Shown in pieces: positions 32,508-42,231 of a DNA stretch of 64,000 nt. This DNA comes from an uncultured Litoreibacter sp. GTDB lineage: Bacteria > Pseudomonadota > Alphaproteobacteria > Rhodobacterales > Rhodobacteraceae. Positions within the stretch are counted from its first letter, which is position 1. Each line of letters starts with the position of its first letter. The stretch is taken from the NCBI GenBank assembly GCA_947493265.1, contig CANLQL010000004.1, positions 124,001 through 188,000 on the forward strand, written 5' to 3'. The notes under the pieces were generated by a model. That model did not search any database and was not told the DNA's origin. It saw only the letters and a program-made list of their open reading frames with translations. Made by a program: the position numbers and the translations under genes.

Positions 32508-33421
32508 CAGTCTTCCTCCGCCGCGGCGCGTAGTCGGGCGGCGCGCATCTCAACCGCTTTGTTGTAGAAGAACATCCCGAAGGTCAGCACCATCAGCAGG
32601 ATCAACAGGAAGTTCGACATTGCCGCCGCTTCGCCCAATTCGCGGAATTCGGAGGCTGTGCGCGAAATTCGAAGCGAAAGGATTTCGGTCGATAGCCCCG
32701 GCCCGCCATTGGTCAGAACCAGGATCACTTCCAGAACCTTGAACGCATCGATCAGGCGCAAAAGCAGTGTGACAATCAGCACCGGCATCATCAAAGGCAG
32801 CTTGATATAAATGATCTGCTGCCAGCCCGTTGCCCCATCGATCCGGGACGCTTCCATTGCCGATTGCGGCAGCGATTGCAGCGCGGCCAGCGACAGGATG
32901 AAAATAAAGGGCGTCCATTGCCAGACATCTGCGATCACCACGGACGCAAACGCCCACGATCCATCCGACAGCCACGGCACAGGCTCCAGCCCTAGCGATT
33001 TCAGTGTGCGGTTAAAAATGCCGACGGTGGGGTGGTACATATATCGCCACATCAGGCCCACAACGATGGGCGCGATCATCATCGGCAGGATGAACAGGGT
33101 CCGCAGCAAGCTCATGCCACGAATATTTCGGTCCAAAAGCAGGGCAAGACCCACGCCCACAAACATCTCGATGGAGACGACGATGGCAGCGAAAGAAATC
33201 GTGACCCGGAAACTCTCAAGGAAGGCCGCATCGCTCAGCAAATTGATGTAATTGCGGAGACCTACAAATTCCGCCTCTCCGATGCGCTGGCTGGGGTTCC
33301 AGTCCAGAAAACTCGCGTAAATCATGTAGCCAATCGGATAAAGCAGCGCGATGGCCATGATCAGCGCCGCAGGGGCGAGGAACAGGTACGGTGTCAGCCG
33401 ATTTACATTCGCGGTTTGCAT
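32507..33421 (-). CDS. Sugar ABC transporter permease, MalF/UgpA type
   Basis: This 304-aa permease has six membrane helices and an EAA-like loop MEASRIDGATGWQQIIYIKL. The N-terminus NRLTPYLFLAPAALIMAIAL is typical of UgpA/LacF-type CUT1 permeases. It follows the binding-protein gene after a strong intercistronic hairpin and is coupled by TGATG to the second permease. It transports the same unknown carbohydrate as its partner. Confidence 0.92.
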   Translation of the reverse strand: MQTANVNRLTPYLFLAPAALIMAIALLYPIGYMIYASFLDWNPSQRIGEAEFVGLRNYINLLSDAAFLESFRVTISFAAIVVSIEMFVGVGLALLLDRNIRGMSLLRTLFILPMMIAPIVVGLMWRYMYHPTVGIFNRTLKSLGLEPVPWLSDGSWAFASVVIADVWQWTPFIFILSLAALQSLPQSAMEASRIDGATGWQQIIYIKLPLMMPVLIVTLLLRLIDAFKVLEVILVLTNGGPGLSTEILSLRISRTASEFRELGEAAAMSNFLLILLMVLTFGMFFYNKAVEMRAARLRAAAEED

Positions 33422-33446
33422 CTTGCGGTTCCGATTGGAGGGGTTT

Positions 33447-33475
33447 GGGGGCCGGCCAACATCAGGTCGGCCCCC
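33447..33475 (-). promoter_or_regulatory. Intercistronic stem-loop between binding-protein and permease genes
   Basis: A GC-rich stem of about 11 bp (GGGGGCCG paired with CGGCCCCC, extended by GCC/GGT) with a 7-nt loop lies between the binding-protein stop and the permease start. In the direction of the operon it is not followed by a U-run, so it is probably an mRNA-stabilising or attenuating element that keeps binding-protein levels above permease levels, as at malE-malF. Confidence 0.6.
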
Positions 33476-33527
33476 TATTTTTCAGGAATGCGAGGTAGCG
33501 GCTAAAGCAAGCTCAGCCGCGCCACGC

Positions 33528-34865
33528 TTACTGCCACGTGTAGTAGCCAGCTTCCGCCATGATGTCCTTGGCCCGCGCGGCAACACCGTCCAGCGCTTCC
33601 TGTGGGTCCAGACCTTCGGTCAGAACTTGGCTCATGGTTGTTCCGATATCGGCATTGATCTTACCCCAGGTTGGGATGATCGGACGCCAGTCAGGATCGG
33701 CATATTTGAGCGCTTCACCAAAGGTTGCGGAGTATGGATACTTCTCGTTCAGGCCAGCGTCCTGATATGTCGAGAAGCGGGATGGGTTACCGCCAGCCAT
33801 TGCTGTCGCCAGATCGCCCTTCTTGGAGGTCAGCCATTGCATCAGCAAGAACGCAGCTTCTTTGTTTTGCGCGTTCTTTGGGATCGCGATCCCGAACCCA
33901 CCGGTTTGGGAACCACGGCGCACACCTTCTGGGTGCAACGCATAGCCAACTTTACCGGCAACTTTGGACTTGCTTGGATCTTCAAAGCCCGCCGCAAATG
34001 CGATGGAGTCCATGAACATCGCCGCATTACCTTGGCTGAAGGATGCAGCTGCTTCGGCAGGGCCGAATGTCTGCGACCCTTCTGGACCACAATCAACGAT
34101 AGTTTTCAGGGCATTTGCTGCTGCAACACCGGCTTCGTTGTTGATGATCGGGTTCCAGTTGTCGTCAAAGACGCGACCGCCCAATGGGGCAAGGTGCAAC
34201 AAGAACGCGTGGGACGCTTGGTGGCCAGACGCCGCGCGCGATGCCATGCCGCCCATGCCTTCTTCGACTTCTGGAATTTTGCAAGCAGCGTCCAGCAATT
34301 GGTCGTATGTTTCCGGCGTCGCGATGCCGTGCTTTTCAAAGATGTCCTTGCGGTATGCCAGAACAGATGTCTCGGATCCGTATGGGATGCCGTAAAGCGA
34401 TCCGGTCGGCCCTGGCAGGTAGCCTTTCTTGCCGCCCGCGATGCCAATATTGGCAACATAACCGTCGATAAGATCCTCAGCGTCATAGCTTGGGTCTGAC
34501 AATTTCGGGTTCATGAAATACTTCGCGAGGTTTTCCAACTGGTCGGCGAAAACATAGTCCGCCTTGGAGAACACAACGTAGGAAATCAGGTCATAGTCGC
34601 CCACGTCCTTTGTCAGCTCCAGTGTCTGGCGCTCACGCATTTTGAGGTATTGCAGCTGATCCACCTCAACCTCGATGCCGGTTTCTTCCGTAAACTGCGG
34701 AAGCACTTTCATCATCGCGTTGTAATGTGGGTGCGCTGGTACGTTGATCACAAGCGTTGTGCCAGCGTAGGGCGCATATGGCCCGCCGTGGCCGTCAGCA
34801 CTGGCAACACCTGCCAGCGACAACGTGACCGCAGTTCCGGTCAGTAGTGTTCTGAGTGATAGCAT
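33528..34865 (-). CDS. Extracellular sugar-binding protein of ABC transporter
   Basis: The 445-aa precursor has a Sec signal peptide (MLSLRTLLTGTAVTLSLAG, cleavage after ASA). The mature part has the cluster B/D binding-protein fold: TLVINVPAHPHYNAMMKVLP, LPQFTEETGIEVEVDQL, YGIPYGSETSVLAYRKDIFE, GNAAMFMDS and QTGGFGIAIPKNA. It captures a carbohydrate in the periplasm for the permeases downstream. ATG 34865 has GGGAGGATT nearby; a 53-codon extension overlaps the ATPase gene and is discarded. It is the second gene of the operon and probably the most abundant product. Confidence 0.92.
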   Translation of the reverse strand: MLSLRTLLTGTAVTLSLAGVASADGHGGPYAPYAGTTLVINVPAHPHYNAMMKVLPQFTEETGIEVEVDQLQYLKMRERQTLELTKDVGDYDLISYVVFSKADYVFADQLENLAKYFMNPKLSDPSYDAEDLIDGYVANIGIAGGKKGYLPGPTGSLYGIPYGSETSVLAYRKDIFEKHGIATPETYDQLLDAACKIPEVEEGMGGMASRAASGHQASHAFLLHLAPLGGRVFDDNWNPIINNEAGVAAANALKTIVDCGPEGSQTFGPAEAAASFSQGNAAMFMDSIAFAAGFEDPSKSKVAGKVGYALHPEGVRRGSQTGGFGIAIPKNAQNKEAAFLLMQWLTSKKGDLATAMAGGNPSRFSTYQDAGLNEKYPYSATFGEALKYADPDWRPIIPTWGKINADIGTTMSQVLTEGLDPQEALDGVAARAKDIMAEAGYYTWQ

Positions 34866-34894
34866 TCTTGAATCCTCCCTGATTCCTCTAGTGT

Positions 34895-35977
<1,083 letters not shown>

Positions 35978-36083
35978 TTCGCCCTCCCGAACTTTGCCCC
36001 AGACAGGGGTTTTCACCCCGGCCACATCTCTCTTGATCATCGCGCAGTCGCGCCAAGCGGAGAAGCCATGAAAGGGGAAATGA

Positions 36084-36101
36084 ACGTTAGCGTTAACGTT
36101 A
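36084..36101. promoter_or_regulatory. LacI-family operator dyad between the ABC operon and its regulator
   Basis: The 18-bp sequence is a perfect dyad: AACGTTA, then GCGT, then TAACGTT. The right half also contains TTAACGTTAA, a common LacI/GalR-family operator core. It lies in the 155-bp gap between the divergent ATPase and LacI-type genes, 32 bp before the latter's ATG, so it can control both. Confidence 0.7.
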
Positions 36102-36132
36102 AACCTAGGTTACACATTGACAACAAACGAAA

Positions 36133-37164
36133 ATGACCGCCGAGCACATCATGCGCGCCAGATCAAAAAATGCTAGAATTGAGGACGTAGCCGCCAAGGC
36201 TAATGTCTCGATCATGACAGTTTCGCGTGCATTGCGCGGCGTAGACGGGGTTTCCGAGAAAAAACGCGCAGAGATTCTGAAGATCGCGCGCACGTTGAAA
36301 TACGTGCCCAACAGCAATGCCCGGTCGCTGGCTGTTGCCAACTCCAACCTCGTTGGAATTTCCTTGCCCACCTTCGCGGGAGAAGTCTTTGCAGAGATCC
36401 TGAATGGCATGCGGCAGACATTTGAAAAAGCGGGCTATTCCAGCGTGATCGACACGACCGAATATTCCCGCGACGCTGAATTGAACTGGGTGCGCAGGCT
36501 TTTGTCCTGGCAACCCGCCGCAATTATTCTGACCGGTGTGGACCACCATCCCGAAACGATTGCTTTGCTGAAAGCCAGCCCAATCCCAGTTCTTGAAATC
36601 TGGGATCATACCAATGATCCGATCGACCTATGCGTCGGCATCGATCACTTCGAAGCCGGCAAAACCATCGGACAACATGCGCTTGAATGCGGGTACAAAT
36701 CCCCTGCCTTTGTCAGCACACCAAAGGGGCACGATATTCGGGCTGATGCGCGTCTGGAAGGAATTCGCGCGGTCTACCAAAACCTTGGCGGGGGGCCGAT
36801 CCCGGTGGCGCGGCCACCGCTACAAAGCGCTTTTACCACCGGGTATCATGGCGCGTTGGAACTGATCGATACCGCGCAACCTGACCTGATCTGTTTTCTA
36901 AATGATCACATGGCATTTGGCGGGCTGATGGCGTGTGAACGGCGGGGCGTTTCGATCCCTGATGATCTTGGTGTGATCGGGTTCAACGCGCTAGACTTGG
37001 CCTCGGTTCTGCCGAAAAAACTGACGACGATCCGCACGCCACGACGTTTGATGGGCGTCACAGGCGCGCGCAATCTGCTGGCCCGGATCAATGGCGTGAA
37101 AGTTGATCCGCCGGCCGCCTTGCCGATGGAATTCATCCCGGGGGAAACAACCTCCCCCCGGTGA
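36133..37164 (+). CDS. LacI-family transcriptional repressor
   Basis: This 343-aa regulator has the N-terminal HTH IEDVAAKANVSIMTVSRALRG with hinge region KYVPNSNARSLAVANSNLVG, then a periplasmic-binding-protein-like sensor domain (VGISLPTFAGEVFAEILNGM, LICFLNDHMAFGGLMACERR, DDLGVIGFNALDLASVL). It most resembles gluconate (GntR)-type LacI members. It is divergent from the ABC operon, with an 18-bp dyad between, and probably represses that operon until a sugar or sugar acid binds. ATG 36151 (MRARSKNARIE) is an alternative start with equal domain content. Confidence 0.93.
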   Translation: MTAEHIMRARSKNARIEDVAAKANVSIMTVSRALRGVDGVSEKKRAEILKIARTLKYVPNSNARSLAVANSNLVGISLPTFAGEVFAEILNGMRQTFEKAGYSSVIDTTEYSRDAELNWVRRLLSWQPAAIILTGVDHHPETIALLKASPIPVLEIWDHTNDPIDLCVGIDHFEAGKTIGQHALECGYKSPAFVSTPKGHDIRADARLEGIRAVYQNLGGGPIPVARPPLQSAFTTGYHGALELIDTAQPDLICFLNDHMAFGGLMACERRGVSIPDDLGVIGFNALDLASVLPKKLTTIRTPRRLMGVTGARNLLARINGVKVDPPAALPMEFIPGETTSPR

Positions 37165-37170
37165 AACTGT

Positions 37171-38115
37171 CTAATTTACAGGGGTCAAAAGCGGCTTGCC
37201 CGCAAAATACGCAGCCAGATTGTCACGCTGCAGCTGCCCCATGATCTTGCGGGTTTCGATCGTCCCAGAGGATTGGTGCGGTTGTAGCAAGACGTTGTCC
37301 AAAGCCAAAAACCGCGGATCGATATTGGGCTCGTTTAGATAAACATCCAAGGCGGCGCTATGGATCGTCTTTTGCTCCAACGCGTCCAGCAACGCTGCCT
37401 CATCTACGGTCGTGCCGCGCGATACGTTAACCAACAACCCGTCTGAACCCAGCGCATTCAGCGCCTCTGCACCGATCATGCCATAGGTCGCCGGACCGCC
37501 CGACAAGGTCAGCACGAGGATATCAACCGCCCTTGCCAGTGCCACGATATCATCGTGATAGACGTAGTTCGGGGCGTCCTTTTCCGTACGGGAATAGTAA
37601 TGGATCTCTCCTGCAAGTGGTTCCAAACGGTGCGCCAGGGCCTGACCGATCCGCCCCAATCCGACGATCCCGAAACGTTTGCTGGTGACCTTTCGTTGCA
37701 CGCTATAGGCCCCGGTATTTGCCCAGTTTCCCGATCTGATCCATTCGGATGCACCGACAATCCCTCGGGACGCGGCGATGATCATTCCAAGCGCAAGGTC
37801 TGCCACATCGTCTGTCAAAACATCGGGCGTGTTTGTGACTTTGATCCCTTTGGACGTCGCATATTCGACATCGATCGTGTCAAAACCAACGCCGTAATTC
37901 GCGATCATTCCCAGCTTTGGAAACGCGTCCATCGTCTCCGGACCCAGCGCCTCATGCCCTTTGAAGGCAAACGCTTCAACCTGCTCAAAAGCCTCTGCCG
38001 GAAGCGTGTCCAGCGACGCACCATGCGGCAAATTATAGAGCGTGTATTCCGCCGCCATCGGGGTCATGTCCCAGTCGTCATAGGTCTCAAAAGTCAGAAG
38101 GTGAGGCTTGGTCAT
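37171..38115 (-). CDS. D-isomer-specific 2-hydroxyacid dehydrogenase
   Basis: This 314-aa NAD(P)-dependent enzyme has the family blocks ANYGVGFDTIDVEYA, NTPDVLTDDVADLALGM, the nucleotide fold GIVGLGRIGQALAHRLEPL, LVNVSRGTTVDEAALLDAL, ALDVYLNEP and VLLQPHQSSGT; in the last, His of the Arg-Glu-His triad is present. It reduces a 2-oxoacid (for example glyoxylate, hydroxypyruvate or 2-ketogluconate) or runs the reverse. ATG 38115 has GGAG upstream and matches the family N-terminus; 47 extra codons upstream are not needed. It ends 6 bp from the convergent LacI gene, suggesting a role in the same sugar-acid pathway. Confidence 0.9.
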   Translation of the reverse strand: MTKPHLLTFETYDDWDMTPMAAEYTLYNLPHGASLDTLPAEAFEQVEAFAFKGHEALGPETMDAFPKLGMIANYGVGFDTIDVEYATSKGIKVTNTPDVLTDDVADLALGMIIAASRGIVGASEWIRSGNWANTGAYSVQRKVTSKRFGIVGLGRIGQALAHRLEPLAGEIHYYSRTEKDAPNYVYHDDIVALARAVDILVLTLSGGPATYGMIGAEALNALGSDGLLVNVSRGTTVDEAALLDALEQKTIHSAALDVYLNEPNIDPRFLALDNVLLQPHQSSGTIETRKIMGQLQRDNLAAYFAGKPLLTPVN

Positions 38116-38373
38116 GAAGGCTCCGTTTTGGATTGAATTGCGTCTCCCACCGGGTCTGCCCGGTGCCGTTAGCGCAATCATTGCCCCACATTCCGAACGA
38201 TTTGCAACCCCGTTGCCGGAGGACAATTTTGCACGCGTCGGAAAGGTAAGGTCCAAGAACGGGCGGCTTGCGCGGTGCGATTGTGTTCCTTAGACAAGGC
38301 GATATCGCGTAGGAATATGGTGATCCTGACCGCTTGTATTTTCGGGGTTTGCCAGCAGAAAAAGGTAATTCAC

Positions 38374-39264
38374 ATGTCATTTTTCGAAGCACATGACCCG
38401 GTTTTTTCAACCTTTGTTTTGGGAAATGCACCGGTCAAACAGCTGGCAACAGGGTTTGATTGGGTTGAAGGGCCCGTGTGGTTCGGGGATGCAGAGTGCC
38501 TGTATTTTTCCGACATCCCAAACAATCGGATCATGCGTGTGACGCAATCTGGCGCGCTTTCAACCTATCGGGCACCTTCGAATTTTGCCAATGGAAACAC
38601 CCGCGATTTGCAAGGCCGTTTGATCAGTTGCGAGCATGGAACGCGCCGCGTCACCCGCACCGAATATGACGGCCAAATCACCGTCCTTGCTGATAGCTTT
38701 GACGGTAAGCCGTTGAATTCCCCCAATGATGTTGTGGTCAAATCTGATGGATCAATTTGGTTCTCAGACCCGCATTACGGCATCATGACAAATTACGAAG
38801 GCTTCAAGGCAAAGCAGGAATTGCCGTGCAACGTGTACCGGATCGACCCTGAAACGGGCGAGATCTCAGCCGTGGTCACCGACATGGCTTGTCCCAATGG
38901 GCTCGCCTTTTCGCCCGACGAAAGCATTCTCTATGTCGCCGATACGGGCAAAATGTTCGACGAAAACGCCGAGCAGCACATCCGCCGCTACGAGGTGCAT
39001 GGCGACACAGTTTCAAAAGGCGCGCATTTTCACACCATCGACACTGGCGCATCAGACGGATTTCGACTGGATACCCACGGGAATATCTGGTCTTCGGCTG
39101 GCGATGGCGTGCATTGCATCGATCCGTCAGGCAAATTGCTGGGAAAAATTCTGGTGCCCGAGTTGGTGTCGAACGTGTGTTTCGGTGGCCGTGGCAAGCA
39201 TCAGCTGTTCATCACCGCCACGACAAGCGTCTATGTCATTTCGCTCAACCGTGCGGGTGTCTGA
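38374..39264 (+). CDS. SMP-30/gluconolactonase-family hydrolase
   Basis: This 296-aa six-bladed beta-propeller has the family signatures DWVEGPVWFGDAECLYFSDI (metal Glu), SPNDVVVKSDGSIWFSDPHY (Asn-Asp), CPNGLAFSPDESILYVADTG (second Asn) and GASDGFRLDTHGNIWSS (Asp). Such proteins open sugar-acid lactones or other lactones. ATG 38374 with AAGG upstream is chosen; the 33-codon extension is hydrophobic by chance. It is divergent from the dehydrogenase gene and near the LacI/ABC operon, so it probably serves the same sugar-acid catabolism. Confidence 0.9.
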   Translation: MSFFEAHDPVFSTFVLGNAPVKQLATGFDWVEGPVWFGDAECLYFSDIPNNRIMRVTQSGALSTYRAPSNFANGNTRDLQGRLISCEHGTRRVTRTEYDGQITVLADSFDGKPLNSPNDVVVKSDGSIWFSDPHYGIMTNYEGFKAKQELPCNVYRIDPETGEISAVVTDMACPNGLAFSPDESILYVADTGKMFDENAEQHIRRYEVHGDTVSKGAHFHTIDTGASDGFRLDTHGNIWSSAGDGVHCIDPSGKLLGKILVPELVSNVCFGGRGKHQLFITATTSVYVISLNRAGV

Positions 39265-39338
39265 CGCCGCAGCAAGGTGATCGCTCAGGCGCAATTTGAA
39301 CCGATGAAGGTGAAGGAACAGGCGCGCGAAAGATTTTG

Positions 39339-40679
39339 CTAACGTTCCGCCCCTGCTTTGAATTCCTGCCATCTCAGATAGGCGTTTGCGCCCGGTTTTG
39401 ACAGGATAGGTGGTGGAAGAACAGTCGGCGCGGGCGCTGCTAAAGCGCGGTCCAGACGTGCGGATTTTGTGCCTGTGGCCAGCTCCGCGGCCAGCAGGCC
39501 GGACAACGTTCCGCGTGTCGTTCCCAGCCCGTTTTGGCAACAGGCGGCGTATAACCCTTGGTCCAGCTCGGCGACGACGCTAACGTTATTGCGGCTCAGG
39601 CACAGCCTGCCGCCCCAACGATATGCCATCTCAACCCCAGCCAGCATCGGGAACCGCGCTGCAAACGCACGGTCATGGTCTTTTGAAACCGCGCGAATTC
39701 GCTTTTCATCAACTTCCATGCTGGGATCGAAGGTGAACCGGTTGCGCACGACGATGCGCGCGCCTTGCGAAGTTTCGATCTTGCGAACGGTTGTCCCCAT
39801 CGGGTCCGCAGGCGTGATCCCCCAGACCGGATGCCCACCCAATGCGGCCGCTTCTTCCGCGCGCAAAGGACGCGTCATCGAGGCATAGGTAAAGACATGC
39901 ATCAGTTGGTTTTTCAAAAACCCGAAGCTGTTGAGGTGCCCATTCACCGCAAGAATAACCCTGCCTGCTTTGACAGACCCGCCTGGTGTTTTCGCCACCC
40001 AATCCCCCTGACGCTCAAGACTAAGAACGGGGCTTTGTTCGAAAATCTGAACGCGGTTTGACGCGATCCCTTTGGCCACAGCGCGCACAAATGCGGCAGG
40101 CTGTATCACCGATGTTCCCGCCGTAAATAGACCGCTTCGGTAATATGACGTCCCGGTCATCGCCCGCATCGTGCGGGCATCCAGCATCTCAAACGGCTCG
40201 CCCATCGCGCTCAGATGAGCGGCATATTCCTGATTGTGCCGATCCCCTTTCAGCGTCGCAGCGCCGTTGACCTTGCCACAGGGATTATAGACCTCGCGGC
40301 CCATTTCAAACTCTGCCGCCATCTCGGCTGCAAAGTTGATCGCGTGGCGATTGTCCTTGGTCAGCGTGACGTCATGATCCAGCGATCCACCGTAATCGGA
40401 AGAGGCCAGATCATGCGGCAGATCAATCATGAAGCCCGAGTTTCGACCTGCCGGGCCTTCTGCCACACGGCAGGCGTCCAACACGACAATCTTGTCGGTC
40501 GGGCAAAGCTGCGACAGCCTGCGGGCGGCGGCGAGACCCGCAAACCCAGCCCCGATAACCAGCCAATCTGCGCCGATATCGTCGTTCAATACCTGAACAG
40601 GCTCAGGTTCAGGCAGCACACAGTTCCAAGCCGCTGGGCCTGGATCAATGGGGAGTTTTCTGACGCCGATCCGTTGCAC
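39339..40679 (-). CDS. DAO-family FAD-dependent oxidoreductase
   Basis: This 446-aa flavoprotein has the dinucleotide fold WLVIGAGFAGLAAARRL at about 38-55 and the DAO-type substrate domain, with RWGGRLCLSRNN and CCQNGLGTTRGTLSGLLAA near the C-terminus. DAO members oxidise D-amino acids, sarcosine, proline derivatives or related amines. The start is GTG, 1 bp after the stop of the MttB-family gene. It is the last gene of the GntR-DapA-ALDH-MttB-DAO operon. By inference it oxidises the demethylated amine or imino acid produced by the MttB homologue. Confidence 0.88.
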   Translation of the reverse strand: MQRIGVRKLPIDPGPAAWNCVLPEPEPVQVLNDDIGADWLVIGAGFAGLAAARRLSQLCPTDKIVVLDACRVAEGPAGRNSGFMIDLPHDLASSDYGGSLDHDVTLTKDNRHAINFAAEMAAEFEMGREVYNPCGKVNGAATLKGDRHNQEYAAHLSAMGEPFEMLDARTMRAMTGTSYYRSGLFTAGTSVIQPAAFVRAVAKGIASNRVQIFEQSPVLSLERQGDWVAKTPGGSVKAGRVILAVNGHLNSFGFLKNQLMHVFTYASMTRPLRAEEAAALGGHPVWGITPADPMGTTVRKIETSQGARIVVRNRFTFDPSMEVDEKRIRAVSKDHDRAFAARFPMLAGVEMAYRWGGRLCLSRNNVSVVAELDQGLYAACCQNGLGTTRGTLSGLLAAELATGTKSARLDRALAAPAPTVLPPPILSKPGANAYLRWQEFKAGAER

Positions 40680-40680
40680 G

Positions 40681-42231
40681 TCAAAGGTCCTGGTTTAGCG
40701 CATCTGCGGCTGGGATTTCGCGTTCCCGCCGAGCAATATAGTCCAGCAATGCCTCATCCACACCGGGGTCCAACTTTGGTTCTTCGTATTCGTTCAAAAG
40801 ATCACGGACCCGCTGCAATGCGCGTTCGTTGATTTCCATCCCGCCATCAGCCTGCCATTGCTCGATGGAGTTGTTGTCAAACAGCTCTGGCATGAAAAAG
40901 GCCTGTTGGAAGTTCTCCAACGTATGCGGGTGACCAAGATAATGCCCCCCCGGCCCTACATCTCGCACCGCCTGCAAAGCCTGATCAAAATCGTTCCAAT
41001 TGATGCCGGAGGCCATGCGATATCCCATCGCGCATTGCTCGGCGTCGACGACGAATTTCGCCATGGAACAATGCATCCCCGCCTCGTTCCATCCGGCGGA
41101 ATGCCAGATGTAGTTTGCCCCGGACATCAACACGGCCATCATCGTGCTGGCGCTTTCATAGCCTGCTTGCGCATCAAATGTCTTGGACCCGCCCAACGTG
41201 TTCGATGTTCGCCATGGCACATCATAAAACCGCGCCATCTGACCGATCATCATGTTCATCAAGCTGATCTCAGGGGTGCCCGCCATGGGTGCGCCCGATT
41301 TCATCGAGACGGTTGCCAGATAATGCCCGTAGATCGCCGGCGTGCCTTTGCGCACGACCTGCGTATAGGCCAGACAGCTCAGCGCTTCGGCATTCACTTG
41401 CGCCACTGTCGGCGCAACGCTGGCAGGCGTATTTGCCCCGCCCAACACAAAGGGCGAACACAGGATCGGCTGGTTGTAGTTCGCAAACGCTCGCAACGCG
41501 CCCAGCATGGTTTCATCCCAAACCAACGGGGAATTCCCATTGCAATTGCCGGTGACAACGGCGTTTTTCATCATGAAATCACGCCCAAACAAGATCGCGC
41601 ACATCTCCATCACGTCTTCGGCGTTTTTAGGGCTGGTGGTCATGCCCATAAACGTCTTGTCGGAGTGTTTCATCGACGAATAGGTGATCCGTAGATGGCG
41701 CTGACTGATCGGATGGTCATACGGCTCCACGATATGATGCGCCGAGGAATGGATGGCAGGCAGCATGTGGCTGAGCTTGTGGAAATTCGCCAGATCCTCG
41801 AGCGTCGGGTTGCGGCGTTTATCCTCCAGATCGCGCAAATACGGGGCCCCGGTCATCGGGACGAAAATCGCATGATCTTTGCCAAATGGCAGGTTATTGG
41901 CCGGGTTTCGGGCGTGATAGGTGAAGCTGGATGGGATCGACTGGATCAATTCCCGAACAAGGTTGCGGTCAAGATGAACTGTTTCGCCACGCACATCAGC
42001 GCCCGCCCGCTTCCAGTCCTGCAACGCAATCGGGTCACGAAACACAACGCCAACGTCTTCCAGAATAGCCATGGAGGCATCATCGATCTTCTCGATCTGC
42101 TCCTGGGTCATCGGTTCCATCAACGGGATGCCACGCTTCAAAGCGGGCAGCATTGTAATGTCGCGGGTCTGACGAATGGCCTTGCGCGCCACGCGACCGC
42201 GCCGAACCTTTCCGACGGCCTCGACACTCAT
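40681..42231 (-). CDS. MttB-family (trimethylamine methyltransferase-like) protein, non-pyrrolysine
   Basis: This 516-aa TIM-barrel protein belongs to the MttB superfamily of corrinoid-dependent methyltransferases. The frame is continuous with no internal UAG, so it lacks pyrrolysine and belongs to the branch that demethylates quaternary amines (glycine betaine, proline betaine, carnitine relatives). Blocks include PMTGAPYLRDLEDKRRNPTL, NCNGNSPLVWDETMLGALRA, GTPAIYGHYLATVSMKSGAP and GGHYLGHPHTLENFQQAFF. It overlaps the aldehyde dehydrogenase gene by 4 nt (ATGA). No corrinoid protein or reductive activase is encoded nearby, so partners must lie elsewhere. Confidence 0.9.
   Translation of the reverse strand: MSVEAVGKVRRGRVARKAIRQTRDITMLPALKRGIPLMEPMTQEQIEKIDDASMAILEDVGVVFRDPIALQDWKRAGADVRGETVHLDRNLVRELIQSIPSSFTYHARNPANNLPFGKDHAIFVPMTGAPYLRDLEDKRRNPTLEDLANFHKLSHMLPAIHSSAHHIVEPYDHPISQRHLRITYSSMKHSDKTFMGMTTSPKNAEDVMEMCAILFGRDFMMKNAVVTGNCNGNSPLVWDETMLGALRAFANYNQPILCSPFVLGGANTPASVAPTVAQVNAEALSCLAYTQVVRKGTPAIYGHYLATVSMKSGAPMAGTPEISLMNMMIGQMARFYDVPWRTSNTLGGSKTFDAQAGYESASTMMAVLMSGANYIWHSAGWNEAGMHCSMAKFVVDAEQCAMGYRMASGINWNDFDQALQAVRDVGPGGHYLGHPHTLENFQQAFFMPELFDNNSIEQWQADGGMEINERALQRVRDLLNEYEEPKLDPGVDEALLDYIARREREIPAADALNQDL

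Noticed and set aside
33351-34499. 382-codon plus-strand frame opposite the ABC binding-protein gene
   Set aside because: Antisense shadow of a clear binding protein; no domain and no ribosome site.
38299-38308. Palindrome GCGATATCGC between the 2-hydroxyacid dehydrogenase and SMP-30 genes
   Set aside because: Only 10 bp, and the flanking TTCCT/AGGAA arms have a different centre; a chance palindrome is likely and no nearby regulator fits.
40681-42231. Pyrrolysine-containing MttB
   Set aside because: The frame has no internal TAG and ends normally, so it is a non-pyrrolysine homologue.
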